Source of the DNA: CAZJHX01 sp964545715
GTDB taxonomy: Bacteria; Myxococcota_A; UBA9042; GCA-2863065
Reading direction: 5' to 3'
DNA length: 64,000 nucleotides
Assembly: GCA_964545715.1 (NCBI GenBank)
Contig: CAZJHX010000031.1
Location: 11,225 to 75,224 of the forward strand
The position numbers and the translations under genes were made by a program. Below, piece by piece: positions 44,548 through 52,930 of this stretch. The notes below the pieces were generated by a model that was given only the letters and a program-made list of their open reading frames with translations, did no database searches and was not told the origin of the DNA. Position 1 is the first letter of the stretch. Every line of letters starts with the position of its first letter.

Positions 44548-46103
44548 AGGGCCGCGCGACATGGCTGCTCTGGTCGAGCGCGGTCTGGCTGCTCGGCTGT
44601 CCGTTGGACGTCACACCGCGCGAAACAGCGCCGTTGCTTCCGGCCGACCCCGTGGATGTCGTGCTGACGGCCGACGACGGCCTGTCTCCCGATGCCGGTC
44701 AGCCGCTCGACGTCGCTCAGCCGGACAGCGCTGAGCCGGACAGCGCTGAGCCGGACAGCGCCCAGCCGGACATCGCCGAACCGGACATCGTCAAGCCGGA
44801 CATCGTCGAGCCCGACACCGAGTTCCAGTATCCGTGGGAGCCCGGCGACACGTGCGGAATGCCCGAGTATCAGTGGCTGCCGCCGGGCGAGGTCGGCGCG
44901 CTGATCGACTGGATGGAGCTTCCGACCTACGGCCTCAAGGCGGAGGTGATCGACGCGCTGGCCGGCGAGATGGGCTACTCCGGCCTGTCAGCTCAATACG
45001 GCACGCGCGTGTTTCGCATTCGCTATCTCACGCAGGATCGGGGTGAGCTGAAGGAGGCCACCGGCATGGTCGGCGTGCCGGTCGCCGAGACTGGAGACGG
45101 TCCCGCGTCGTTTCCGACCGCGCTCTTCCTGCATCCGACGGTCGGCTACGGCGATCCGTGCGCTCCGTCGCAGGGGCTGATCGGCGCAGCATCCGCAATC
45201 ATTCCGGCCGCGATGGGGTACGTGTCGGTGGCGCCGGACGGCCTGGGCATGTGCGGCGACGAAGACCCATGCGGCGGCTTTCATCCGTACCTGATCGGCG
45301 AACCGACCGCCATCGCAGGCTGGGATGGCGTGCGCGCCGCCGACGCATTGCTGCTGGAGCTGTGGCCGGAGCTGGAGCTGACCCCGTCCGAGGCCGTGGT
45401 GCCCTGGGGGGCCTCGCAAGGCGGACACGCGGCGCTCTTCGCCGAGCGATACGCGCCGCATTATGCTCCCGAGTTCGACGTGCCGTGCGCAGTGGCCCTG
45501 GTCCCGCCCTCCGACCTCCTGGGCCAGGCGACGGCCGCAATGCAGGATCCCGGGGCTGCCGCGGGCCTGGGCACCGCGTTTCTGGCCGCGGCGACCCTCT
45601 GGTATCAGCCGCCCGACGGCGCGAGCGGCATGTTTACCAGCGCCTACAGTCAGCTCATCTTGGACAAACTACCGGCGACGTGTGACACCGCGGACCTCTT
45701 CGAGGGCGCCGACTCCGTCACCGACGTGTACGAGACGGCCTTCATCGACGCCGTGGCGGGTGGCGACCTGGCCAAGCTCGTACCGTGGGGCTGCATCGCC
45801 GCGGAAAACTCGCTGCCGCACACATCGGTCCCGCAGCTGGGTGAAGCCCGTATCTTGATGGTGCTGGGCCAAAACGACGAGTTGGTGGACGAGACCGTCG
45901 AGAAGGCGGCCTTCCAGACGCTGTGCGAGCAGGGCTATCACCTGCAGCTCATCGACTGCGCGGACGGGACCCACGCCGAGACCGCGGTGAGCACCCTGCC
46001 GCTTCAGCTGGAGTGGATGGCCGCCTGCCTGGCCGACCAGCCGTCCTCCATCGGCGGTGTTGAGTGCGCGCCAGCCGAGCCAATCCTGTGCGACTCGCCA
46101 TGA
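44535..46103 (+). CDS. Alpha/beta hydrolase lipoprotein (secretory lipase-like)
   Basis: GTG 44535 is the likeliest start (13-bp overlap with the upstream gene), giving a signal WLLWSSAVWLLGC with lipidated Cys22. A linker of PDSAEPDS/PDIAEPDI repeats runs to about 95. The hydrolase domain shows ATGMVGVPVAE, FPTALFLHPTVGYGD and the nucleophile elbow PWGASQGGHAALFAERYAP (Ser near residue 294), as in fungal-type secretory lipases/cephalosporin-esterase-like enzymes. A late Asp (GQNDELVDETV) and His (DGTHAETAV) complete a triad. It is an outer-surface esterase or lipase by inference, and is coupled to the cysteine-rich gene. Confidence 0.8.
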   Translation: MRPLKGRATWLLWSSAVWLLGCPLDVTPRETAPLLPADPVDVVLTADDGLSPDAGQPLDVAQPDSAEPDSAEPDSAQPDIAEPDIVKPDIVEPDTEFQYPWEPGDTCGMPEYQWLPPGEVGALIDWMELPTYGLKAEVIDALAGEMGYSGLSAQYGTRVFRIRYLTQDRGELKEATGMVGVPVAETGDGPASFPTALFLHPTVGYGDPCAPSQGLIGAASAIIPAAMGYVSVAPDGLGMCGDEDPCGGFHPYLIGEPTAIAGWDGVRAADALLLELWPELELTPSEAVVPWGASQGGHAALFAERYAPHYAPEFDVPCAVALVPPSDLLGQATAAMQDPGAAAGLGTAFLAAATLWYQPPDGASGMFTSAYSQLILDKLPATCDTADLFEGADSVTDVYETAFIDAVAGGDLAKLVPWGCIAAENSLPHTSVPQLGEARILMVLGQNDELVDETVEKAAFQTLCEQGYHLQLIDCADGTHAETAVSTLPLQLEWMAACLADQPSSIGGVECAPAEPILCDSP

Positions 46104-46113
46104 CCGGGAGTAC

Positions 46114-48012
46114 GTGATCAAGTCATTCATCATCAATACGTTAGTCAGCTTCTTGAGCCCGCCGCAGGGCCCCGCGCGGCTCAACGGCTACGCACAGGCG
46201 CAGGGGCTCGACGTCACCCTGCTGAACTTGAACCACGACATCTACTCACACTTTCTGTCGGCGCGGACGCTGCGCGCGATGCTGCACAAGGCCCGCCCGT
46301 GGCTGCAGTGGAGCCTGACTCGCGACACCTTCTTTCGCCGCAACCTGGGGTCGGTGCTCCTGGGCTCGTCCGCCGGTGAGCTGCCGTCGCTGCTGGCCGC
46401 GATCAACGGCGGAGACAGGTCCGCCAGGGACTATGAGCCTGACCGGCTCCCGTTCGCCCTGCTGGACAACATCGACGCCGTGGCCGCGAGCATCGGCGCC
46501 ACACAGGAGCAGATGGACGCGCGTTTTCTCCGCCAGGATCCGGCCGACCTGGTGGTCCAGCTGAGAACCTTGCTGTGCGGCAAGGCGATCATCGACGCCC
46601 TGCACTACCCGGCGCAGCTGGACTTTGGCCTGGGCTTTCAAGGCGCCGAGTGGCTGCCGACAGCGGCCGACGTGGTGCGCGCCGCCTCAGACCGCCGCCA
46701 CAACTGGCTGATCGGATACTACGAGACTCAGGTGCTGCCGCGGCTGCGCCGAGAGGAGCCCGAATTGGTGGGCATCAGCGCAACCCACATGTCGGAGCTG
46801 ATTCCGGCCTTCACGCTGGCAAAGCTGGTCAAGGACGCCCTGCCGGACACCCACATCACGCTGGGCGGCGCCGCGGTCACCGACATCCGCGACCGGCTGG
46901 GCAAGAACGCGCCCCTGTGGACGATGATCGACAGCCTGGTCTTCGGGCCCGGCGAGCGCCCGTTTGTGGCGCTGGCGGATACACTGGCGAGCAAGCGGCC
47001 ACTCAGCGAAGTCCCCAACCTCATGTACACCGCCGGCAGCGACGTCCGCGTGTCGCCCCGCACGGCCGAGCTGCGCCCCGAAGACGTGGCGACGCCAATC
47101 TACGAAGGGCTGCGACCGGGCTCGATCCTGGGCCTGGAGACGGCCGTCGGCTGCTACTGGGGCAAGTGCGCGTTCTGCTATTACCCCCGCCTGGGCGGCA
47201 GCGGGCCGGCGTACGCACCAACGGACTACACCCAACGCCCGCTGGAGCGCGTCTTTGAGGACCTGACCGCGCTGCACGAGCGCTACGATCCGGCCTTTGT
47301 CGCGCTGACCGACTCGGCCATGTCGCCCAGTCGGCTGGAGGCCCTGGCCCAATGGAACAGCACCGAGGGGCCGGGCATCGCATACTCAGCTTTCCTGCGC
47401 CTGGAGGCGCCGTTCGTCTCCAAGCAGCTCTGCGAGCGTCTGGCAGCCGGCGGGCTGCTGGGCGGGCAGGCAGGCCTGGAGACGGGCACCGAGCGCGTCA
47501 ATGAGCTGATGAACAAGGGCACCGACCACGCCCTGGTGCCACGGGTGCTCAGCGCGATGCGCCGCAGCGACATTCTGCTGCACCTCTACGCTATCGTCGG
47601 CTTCCCGGGCGAGTCAGAGGAGGAGGCATGTGAGACGCTGAGCTTCCTGCGCGAGCACCACTCGGACATCGCACTGGACTGGGAGATCTTCGGCCTGGGC
47701 GTGCGCGAAAACGGCCCGCTGGCGGAGCGCGGGCAGGAGCTTGGTCTCAGCGTGCTGCGCTTACCACCGCAGGTGCTGGCGTCGGTCGCCCTCTACCAAA
47801 ATCGCGACGGCCTGACGTCCGACCAGGCACGCCGGCTGGCTCGGCGCTTCGAGGACGAGCTCGCGCCGCTGCGTCACCCGTACTCCCGGTGGATGGACCG
47901 CGAGCTGTATCGGATGGTTCTGTTGATCGAGCACGCATGGCGCCGTCGGGCCACGACCGTCGCTATCGCGTCCGATAGCGCTGCTTGCCCCGGCGCTTAC
48001 GAACCCAGCTGA
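46114..48012 (+). CDS. Radical SAM protein, B12-binding-type
   Basis: The start GTG 46114 has GGGAG upstream and lies 10 bp after the hydrolase gene. The 632-aa protein begins with a Rossmann-like B12-binding-type region (IKSFIINTLVSFLSPPQG, LVGISATHMSELIPAFTLAKLV, HITLGGAAVTDI) but lacks the DxHxxG cobalamin motif. The radical SAM core begins ETAVGCYWGKCAFCYYPR near residue 347, with the 4Fe-4S ligands spaced C-x4-C-x2-C rather than the common C-x3-C-x2-C. QAGLETGTERVNELMNKGT and YAIVGFPGESEEEA fit the core. It resembles peptide- or protein-modifying relatives. A role in modifying an operon product (for example the cysteine-rich protein) is only a guess. Confidence 0.85.
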   Translation: MIKSFIINTLVSFLSPPQGPARLNGYAQAQGLDVTLLNLNHDIYSHFLSARTLRAMLHKARPWLQWSLTRDTFFRRNLGSVLLGSSAGELPSLLAAINGGDRSARDYEPDRLPFALLDNIDAVAASIGATQEQMDARFLRQDPADLVVQLRTLLCGKAIIDALHYPAQLDFGLGFQGAEWLPTAADVVRAASDRRHNWLIGYYETQVLPRLRREEPELVGISATHMSELIPAFTLAKLVKDALPDTHITLGGAAVTDIRDRLGKNAPLWTMIDSLVFGPGERPFVALADTLASKRPLSEVPNLMYTAGSDVRVSPRTAELRPEDVATPIYEGLRPGSILGLETAVGCYWGKCAFCYYPRLGGSGPAYAPTDYTQRPLERVFEDLTALHERYDPAFVALTDSAMSPSRLEALAQWNSTEGPGIAYSAFLRLEAPFVSKQLCERLAAGGLLGGQAGLETGTERVNELMNKGTDHALVPRVLSAMRRSDILLHLYAIVGFPGESEEEACETLSFLREHHSDIALDWEIFGLGVRENGPLAERGQELGLSVLRLPPQVLASVALYQNRDGLTSDQARRLARRFEDELAPLRHPYSRWMDRELYRMVLLIEHAWRRRATTVAIASDSAACPGAYEPS

Positions 48013-48271
48013 CAAAGTTGGCGATCTCCGGGTGGCCCAGTAGCTTCTCGCGCGTGTTGTAGTCGCGCCCAAGCTCCTTGGCGGACGGCACGATCTTGTG
48101 AATGGCGCCGTGGCAGTCCCCGCAGATGTCGATGCCTACAGCCATCTCCTCGCGCGAGTAGTTCTTCTGAAACCACTTGTTGCTGTGCAGCGTGCGCGGG
48201 ATCAGATGATGAAACGTCAGCTTTCGCGCGCGCCCGCACATGGAGCAGGTGGTGGTCGGATCATCGGTCAT
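47963..48271 (-). CDS. HNH endonuclease-like zinc protein
   Basis: ATG 48271 gives 102 residues; a longer frame to 48367 adds an unrelated cysteine-rich stretch. CSMCGRARKLTFHHLIPRTLH (zinc ribbon Cys pair, then HHLIP) and ICGDCHGAIHKI (second Cys pair and His) form an HNH beta-beta-alpha-metal core. The sequence around WFQKNYSREEMAVGIDIC is like a small family of stand-alone HNH proteins of unknown biological role. Nuclease activity is possible but unproven. Its 3' end overlaps the radical SAM gene tail to tail by 50 bp. Confidence 0.75.
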   Translation of the reverse strand: MTDDPTTTCSMCGRARKLTFHHLIPRTLHSNKWFQKNYSREEMAVGIDICGDCHGAIHKIVPSAKELGRDYNTREKLLGHPEIANFVSWVRKRRGKQRYRTR

Positions 48272-48433
48272 GTCGCCCGATGATAGCGCCGGCCGGCCCA
48301 TCGAGCATGTGACATTCATGCCACAGCCGGATTGACAGACTGGCACACACGCGTCGAAATCGGCCATAAACCATACACCGTCAACACTTTAACAGCCAGA
48401 TATCACAGAGAAATATACCCTCCCACGCTCTCT

Positions 48434-48454
48434 GGTATGTGATTTGCACATACC
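48434..48454. promoter_or_regulatory. 21-bp palindrome upstream of the diguanylate cyclase gene
   Basis: GGTATGTG-ATTTG-CACATACC is a perfect 8-bp inverted repeat with a 5-bp spacer, ending 19 bp before ATG 48474. The AT-rich stretch just upstream (48386-48420) could hold the promoter. The inner TGTG...CACA resembles CRP/FNR-family half sites. A repressor or activator operator for the c-di-GMP gene is likely. Confidence 0.55.
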
Positions 48455-48473
48455 CGGACCGGAGGACCTGGCT

Positions 48474-49202
48474 ATGAACACGAATCGGTTCGTTCTCGCA
48501 GGCATATTCACCGGCTCCCTGATCCCGCTCGTGGGCTACGCGCCGGTGGTGTCACCCCTCATGAGCGCGGCGCTGCACGCCGTGTCCAGCGGAGCTGTCC
48601 TCGGATTCACGACCTGGGCCGTCGCTCGCCAGCGCGGCACGGACGCCCGCCGGCTGGCCAAGCTGCAAACCGCAGCGGTCACCGACCCGCTGACTGGCCT
48701 TGGCAACCGCCGCGCCGCCGACGAGCACATCGCCCAACAGGTCAGCCGCGCTCGCCGTACGGGGGAGGCGCTGTCTGTGCTGATGGTCGACCTGGACCAC
48801 TTCAAGCGCATCAATGACACCTTTGGCCACGCGGTCGGCGATCGCGTCCTGGCGGCGGTGAGCGACGCGATCCGCGCGGTCCTCCGCCCCTACGACCGGG
48901 CCTTCAGATACGGCGGCGAAGAGCTGCTGATCGTCTCCGGAGCCGATCCGGCGGAGGCCGCTCAGATCGGTGAGCGCATCAGGCGCGCCATCGCGTCGGT
49001 GGTCGTCTCGACGGATGCCGAGCAGCCGGCCGTCGTGACCGCGTCGGTCGGGGTGGCCACGCTGCGCACCGACGAGCAGGTCGACGCGACTGTGGTGCGG
49101 GCCGACAAGCGGCTGTACGCCGCCAAGCAAGCCGGCCGGGACCGCGTGGTCGGCGCCCCCACGCCGCCGGCGCAGGCTACGCAGGCTTTTTGGCGACGAT
49201 AA
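48474..49202 (+). CDS. Diguanylate cyclase, membrane-anchored GGDEF protein
   Basis: Start ATG 48474 follows GGAGGA. The 242-aa protein has two hydrophobic helices (VLAGIFTGSLIPLVGYAPVV; MSAALHAVSSGAVLGFTTWAV) and a GGDEF domain from about 70 (VTDPLTGLGNRRAADEHI, LMVDLDHFKRINDTFGHAVGD). The active-site motif is GGEEL at 147-151, a functional variant of GGDEF. An RxxD inhibitory site (RPYD, 138-141) sits at the standard distance upstream, so product inhibition by c-di-GMP is expected. It makes c-di-GMP from two GTP at the membrane. The upstream palindrome suggests transcriptional control. Confidence 0.9.
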   Translation: MNTNRFVLAGIFTGSLIPLVGYAPVVSPLMSAALHAVSSGAVLGFTTWAVARQRGTDARRLAKLQTAAVTDPLTGLGNRRAADEHIAQQVSRARRTGEALSVLMVDLDHFKRINDTFGHAVGDRVLAAVSDAIRAVLRPYDRAFRYGGEELLIVSGADPAEAAQIGERIRRAIASVVVSTDAEQPAVVTASVGVATLRTDEQVDATVVRADKRLYAAKQAGRDRVVGAPTPPAQATQAFWRR

Positions 49203-49297
49203 AGCCGACGTCCGGCTACGGTGGAGTCGCCCTTCACGGCAAACAGTCCATCGCCCCGATCCTATACTCGGCTCGCGGCCCGCGGTAGCCTCGCAGC

Positions 49298-51997
49298 GTG
49301 CGATCCCTCTTCTTGTCCATCCGGCCAGCCGAGCGGCGCCTGGCCTGGACGTCCTTCTGGATCCTGTTCGGCGTCATCGGCGCGCATACGATCTTGGAGA
49401 CCGCCCGCGACGCGCTGTTTCTGGCGCGCGCGTCCGCAGACCGCCTGCCGATCGTGTACATCGCCATCGCGCTGGCGTCGCTGGGAGTAACTCAGCTTCA
49501 GGACCGCCTGCCATCGCGCGGTGGACGCGGCGTGCTGGTCTCCTGGCTGCTCGGATCCGCCGGCGTCACGCTGGGGATCTGGCTCTTTCTGGACGTGCTG
49601 GGCACCCCCGGCGTGTACGTCCTTTACGTGTGGTCCGGCGTGCTCGTGACCATGGTGATGGTCCACTTCTGGACGCTGGTAGGCGGGGTCTTCAGCATCA
49701 CACAGGCCAAGCGGCTCTACGGCATGATCGGCACTGGCAGCGTGCTGGGCGCCATCGGCGGATCCGCGCTTGCCGGCGCCCTGACCTTGTCGCTGCCGGC
49801 ACACTGGCTGCTGCCCGCGGCCGCCGCGATGCTCGCCGGGACATCGTTCTTGCCTGCGTTTTTGCCGTCCGGCGCCGGCAGCCGCTCGACCGGCGCAAAG
49901 GACGAGTCGGGGCTGCTCGAGCGCATCCAGGACATCATGCAGCGCCCGTACGCGCGGTCGGTGGTCACGCTGATGATCCTGGGGGCCGCGGCGCTGACGG
50001 TCTCCGATTTTCTCTTCAAGCGAATCGTGGCCGACGCCGTGCCGGCCGAGCAGCTGGGCAGCTGGCTGGCGCGCTTTTACCTGGCGGTGAATATCGGCTC
50101 GCTGTTTTTTCAGGTGTTTCTTGTCCGCTGGGCGCTCACGCGTTTCTCGGTCCTGGGCAGCCTGGCATTTCTGCCGCTGCTGATCGGTGGCGGCGCGATC
50201 AGCGTGCTCTTCCTCGGCGGCACGCTGGCAGCCATCCTGCTCAAGGCGCCCGACGGCCTGCTGAAGCACTCCATCAACAAGACGGCGGTCGAGCTGCTGT
50301 TTGTGCCGATGTCCGAGCGCCTGCGCCGGCGCGTCAAGACGGTGGTGGACGTCATCGGTCAGCGCGGTGGGCAGGGCGCCGCCTCGCTGGTGCTGCTGGG
50401 TATGGCCGCCCTGGAGATGAACAACGCCACCGTCGCGCTGCTGGGCATCGGCCTTGCGGGCGCGTGGCTGCTCAACGTGATGCGGCTGCGCGAGCCGTAT
50501 CTCAACGTCTTTCGCGCCGAGCTCGAGAAGGGCAACACCCGCCTTCGCACGCGGTTTCCCGAGCTGGATCTGGCGGGCGTCGAGACGCTTGTAGCGTCGC
50601 TCAACAGCACCAACGACGAGGAGGTGGTCGCCGCCATGCACCTGCTGGCGGCCGAGGGCCGAACGCGCCTGCTGCCTACGCTGATCCTCTACCACCCCTC
50701 CAGCGAGGTGCTTCAGGCGGCCTTGTCGGTTCTGTCGCACAGCGGGCGGGCACAGGCGGCGCCCCTGGTCCGGCGCCTGATCGGGCACGACGACCCGGCG
50801 GTCCGCGCCGCCGCGCTGCTATGTCACCGCAAGCTGTCGGACGATCTCGAAGCTCTGGAGGCCGCTCTGGGCGACGAGCAGGGCCCGGTTCGCGCGGCTG
50901 CCGCGGTTGCGCTGTCGGGCCGCCCGGCGAGCTCCAGCCGGCTTGCCAACGTGCTGTCCGAGATCCGGCGCGACGGGGACGCACAGACACTGCAGGCGCT
51001 GGCGGACGCCATCGTCCACACGGGCGCCAGCGGCTTCGACGACCTTCTGATCGAGCTGAGTCGGTCCCGATCCCCGGATGTCCGGGTCGCCGCCGCCGGC
51101 GCCCTGGGGTGGGTGGCCGACCCGGCGCGGGCAGTGCCGCCGCTGCTCGAGCTGCTGTGTACGACGGCCACGCGAGAGGCCGCACGCGCCGCGTTGTGCC
51201 GGCTTGGGGACCCAGCCCTGGACGCGCTTGTGACGCTGCTGAACGACGAGGACGGGCTGGCGGCCATCCGAGTGCACGTGCCCCGCGCGCTGGCCGAGTT
51301 TCCGGCTGACAAGGCCGCCGCACATCTGCTGCGCTACGTGTCGACCGAGCCGAGTGGGCAGGCGCGCGCCCGCGCGATACGCGCGCTTGAGCTGATGGCC
51401 CGCCGAGAGCACGACCTCTCGCTGGACTCGGATCTGCTCGACCAGGCCATCCGTCACGCCATCTCCGAGGTCTATCGCGGCGAAGAGCAGCGGCTGGCGT
51501 CGCAGCAGGCGGACGAGGAGACGCAGGCGCTGCCCGGTTACAGCGCGCTGGCCCGCACGCTGCGAGACAAGGCGCGGTCCGCGGGCGACCGGCTGCTGCG
51601 CCTCCTCGGCCTGCGCTTCAGAGGGGAGGACTTCTCTGAGATCCGGCGCGGTCTCAACAGCCGCAGCGCCCGCCTGCGCGCCAGCAGCATCGAGCTGATG
51701 GAGAGCGCTTTGCCCCCGTCCCTGCGCCCGATCGTGGTGCGCCTGCTGGACGATCCGGGCGCGGCGGTGGTCGTGGAGACCCCGTTTCATCGACCACAGC
51801 GCCTGGATTACAACGCGCTCCTGAATGCGCTGCTCGACAGCCCGAGCGTCACCGTGCGCGCCGTGGCGGCTCACCACGTGGGCGAGCTCCGATTGCAGGC
51901 GGCGCGGGACAAGCTGACGCACATGCCCAGACATCCACGCACGGCGCCCGAGGTGGCGCTGGCGCTGAGCCGCTTGGAGGAAGCCCATGCTGGATGA
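49298..51997 (+). CDS. Npt1/Npt2-type transporter fused to HEAT repeats
   Basis: GTG 49298 opens an 899-aa protein. Residues 1-400 form about twelve membrane helices in a major-facilitator/ATP-ADP-translocase-like arrangement (FWILFGVIGAHTILETARDALFLARASADRLP is typical of the Npt-like group; FSITQAKRLYGMIGTGSVLGAIGG; KHSINKTAVELLFVPMSE). From about 430 to the end are HEAT-like helical repeats (ALSVLSHSGRAQAAPLVRRLIGHDDPAVRAAALL, DVRVAAAGALGWVADPARAVPPLL). Proteins with this fusion occur in many free-living bacteria and are not known nucleotide importers. The next gene overlaps by 11 bp and encodes a cyclic-nucleotide-binding-fold protein, so the pair may form a ligand-controlled membrane complex. 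Confidence 0.82.
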   Translation: MRSLFLSIRPAERRLAWTSFWILFGVIGAHTILETARDALFLARASADRLPIVYIAIALASLGVTQLQDRLPSRGGRGVLVSWLLGSAGVTLGIWLFLDVLGTPGVYVLYVWSGVLVTMVMVHFWTLVGGVFSITQAKRLYGMIGTGSVLGAIGGSALAGALTLSLPAHWLLPAAAAMLAGTSFLPAFLPSGAGSRSTGAKDESGLLERIQDIMQRPYARSVVTLMILGAAALTVSDFLFKRIVADAVPAEQLGSWLARFYLAVNIGSLFFQVFLVRWALTRFSVLGSLAFLPLLIGGGAISVLFLGGTLAAILLKAPDGLLKHSINKTAVELLFVPMSERLRRRVKTVVDVIGQRGGQGAASLVLLGMAALEMNNATVALLGIGLAGAWLLNVMRLREPYLNVFRAELEKGNTRLRTRFPELDLAGVETLVASLNSTNDEEVVAAMHLLAAEGRTRLLPTLILYHPSSEVLQAALSVLSHSGRAQAAPLVRRLIGHDDPAVRAAALLCHRKLSDDLEALEAALGDEQGPVRAAAAVALSGRPASSSRLANVLSEIRRDGDAQTLQALADAIVHTGASGFDDLLIELSRSRSPDVRVAAAGALGWVADPARAVPPLLELLCTTATREAARAALCRLGDPALDALVTLLNDEDGLAAIRVHVPRALAEFPADKAAAHLLRYVSTEPSGQARARAIRALELMARREHDLSLDSDLLDQAIRHAISEVYRGEEQRLASQQADEETQALPGYSALARTLRDKARSAGDRLLRLLGLRFRGEDFSEIRRGLNSRSARLRASSIELMESALPPSLRPIVVRLLDDPGAAVVVETPFHRPQRLDYNALLNALLDSPSVTVRAVAAHHVGELRLQAARDKLTHMPRHPRTAPEVALALSRLEEAHAG

Positions 51998-52928
51998 CGC
52001 GATGCGCGACGGACAGGTCTTGAGCGTGCGGGACCGGCTGCTGCTGCTCAAGAGCCAGGCGCTGCTGCAAGCGGCCGACGACGAGCTGCTGCTGCTGGCC
52101 GAGGTCGCCCGATACCGGACGTATGCCGCCGGCGAGCGCATCTCCGAGGGCGGCCAGCTGGCGGCCCATATCCACCTCATGCTCGAGGGCGCCATCCGCA
52201 TCAAGCGACACAGTGGCGTGGAGCAGATCGTCGAGGCGCCCGGCGCGGTCGGCTGGCCCAGCTTTCTGGCCAACGACGAGCGCGGACTGGACCTGATCGC
52301 CCACACCACGCTGCGCACGATGGACATCCCGTGCGCGGCGATGGACGAGATCCTGGAGCAAAGCTTTGTGCTGACACGCACCGCGCTCACCTTTCAGGCG
52401 AAGTTTCTGCTGACCGGCCGCTCGAACCTCCCGGCCGCCCCGGGCTCCGTGCATGACGAGCCGCTGGGCGAGTATCCGGCGCGCACCCTAACCGCGGTCG
52501 AGCAGGTGCTGAGTCTGGCCGACGCCTCGATCTTTGAGGCCGCCACTATGGACGGCCTGATGGAGATGGCTGAGAACTTCACCGAGATCCGCGTGCCCGC
52601 CGGCACGGTGCTCTGGCGCATCGGAGACCCGCCGTCGTTCTCGCTGCGCCTGCGGTACGGCCGAGTGCGATGCCGCACCGCAGACGGGACGGAGTGCGTT
52701 ATCGGCGCCCCGTTTGTGATGGGCTTCTTCGACAGCCTGGCGGAGGTCGATCGCGTCTACGAGGCCGTCGCGGAGACCGAAGTAGTCGGTGGACGCTCCG
52801 ACGTCGAGACCACCCTGGCGTCTTTTGAGCAACACCCGGGCCTGCGGCGCGGGCTACTGACGGCGCTGTCGGGCGCGGTGCTGGCTCAACTGGAGTCCGG
52901 CGTGACCTGGAGCCCGGACGACGATTAG
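51987..52928 (+). CDS. Tandem cyclic nucleotide-binding-fold protein without HTH
   Basis: The 313-aa product overlaps the transporter gene by 11 bp. It has an N-terminal cNMP-binding-like jelly roll (RDRLLLLKSQALLQAADDELLLLAEVARYRTYAAGERISEGG, HIHLMLEGAIRIKR) and a second diverged one (MAENFTEIRVPAGTVLWRIGDPPSFSLRLRYGRVR). Neither shows a clear phosphate-binding cassette (GExAL-R), so nucleotide binding is uncertain. There is no DNA-binding domain. It most likely acts as a regulatory partner of the transporter-HEAT protein at the membrane. Confidence 0.7.
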   Translation: MLDDAMRDGQVLSVRDRLLLLKSQALLQAADDELLLLAEVARYRTYAAGERISEGGQLAAHIHLMLEGAIRIKRHSGVEQIVEAPGAVGWPSFLANDERGLDLIAHTTLRTMDIPCAAMDEILEQSFVLTRTALTFQAKFLLTGRSNLPAAPGSVHDEPLGEYPARTLTAVEQVLSLADASIFEAATMDGLMEMAENFTEIRVPAGTVLWRIGDPPSFSLRLRYGRVRCRTADGTECVIGAPFVMGFFDSLAEVDRVYEAVAETEVVGGRSDVETTLASFEQHPGLRRGLLTALSGAVLAQLESGVTWSPDDD

Positions 52929-52930
52929 GC

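Noticed and set aside
44700..44815. Tandem repeats near the start of the hydrolase gene
   Set aside because: In-frame PDSAEP/PDIAEP linker repeats of a lipoprotein, common in this genome, not a mobile element.
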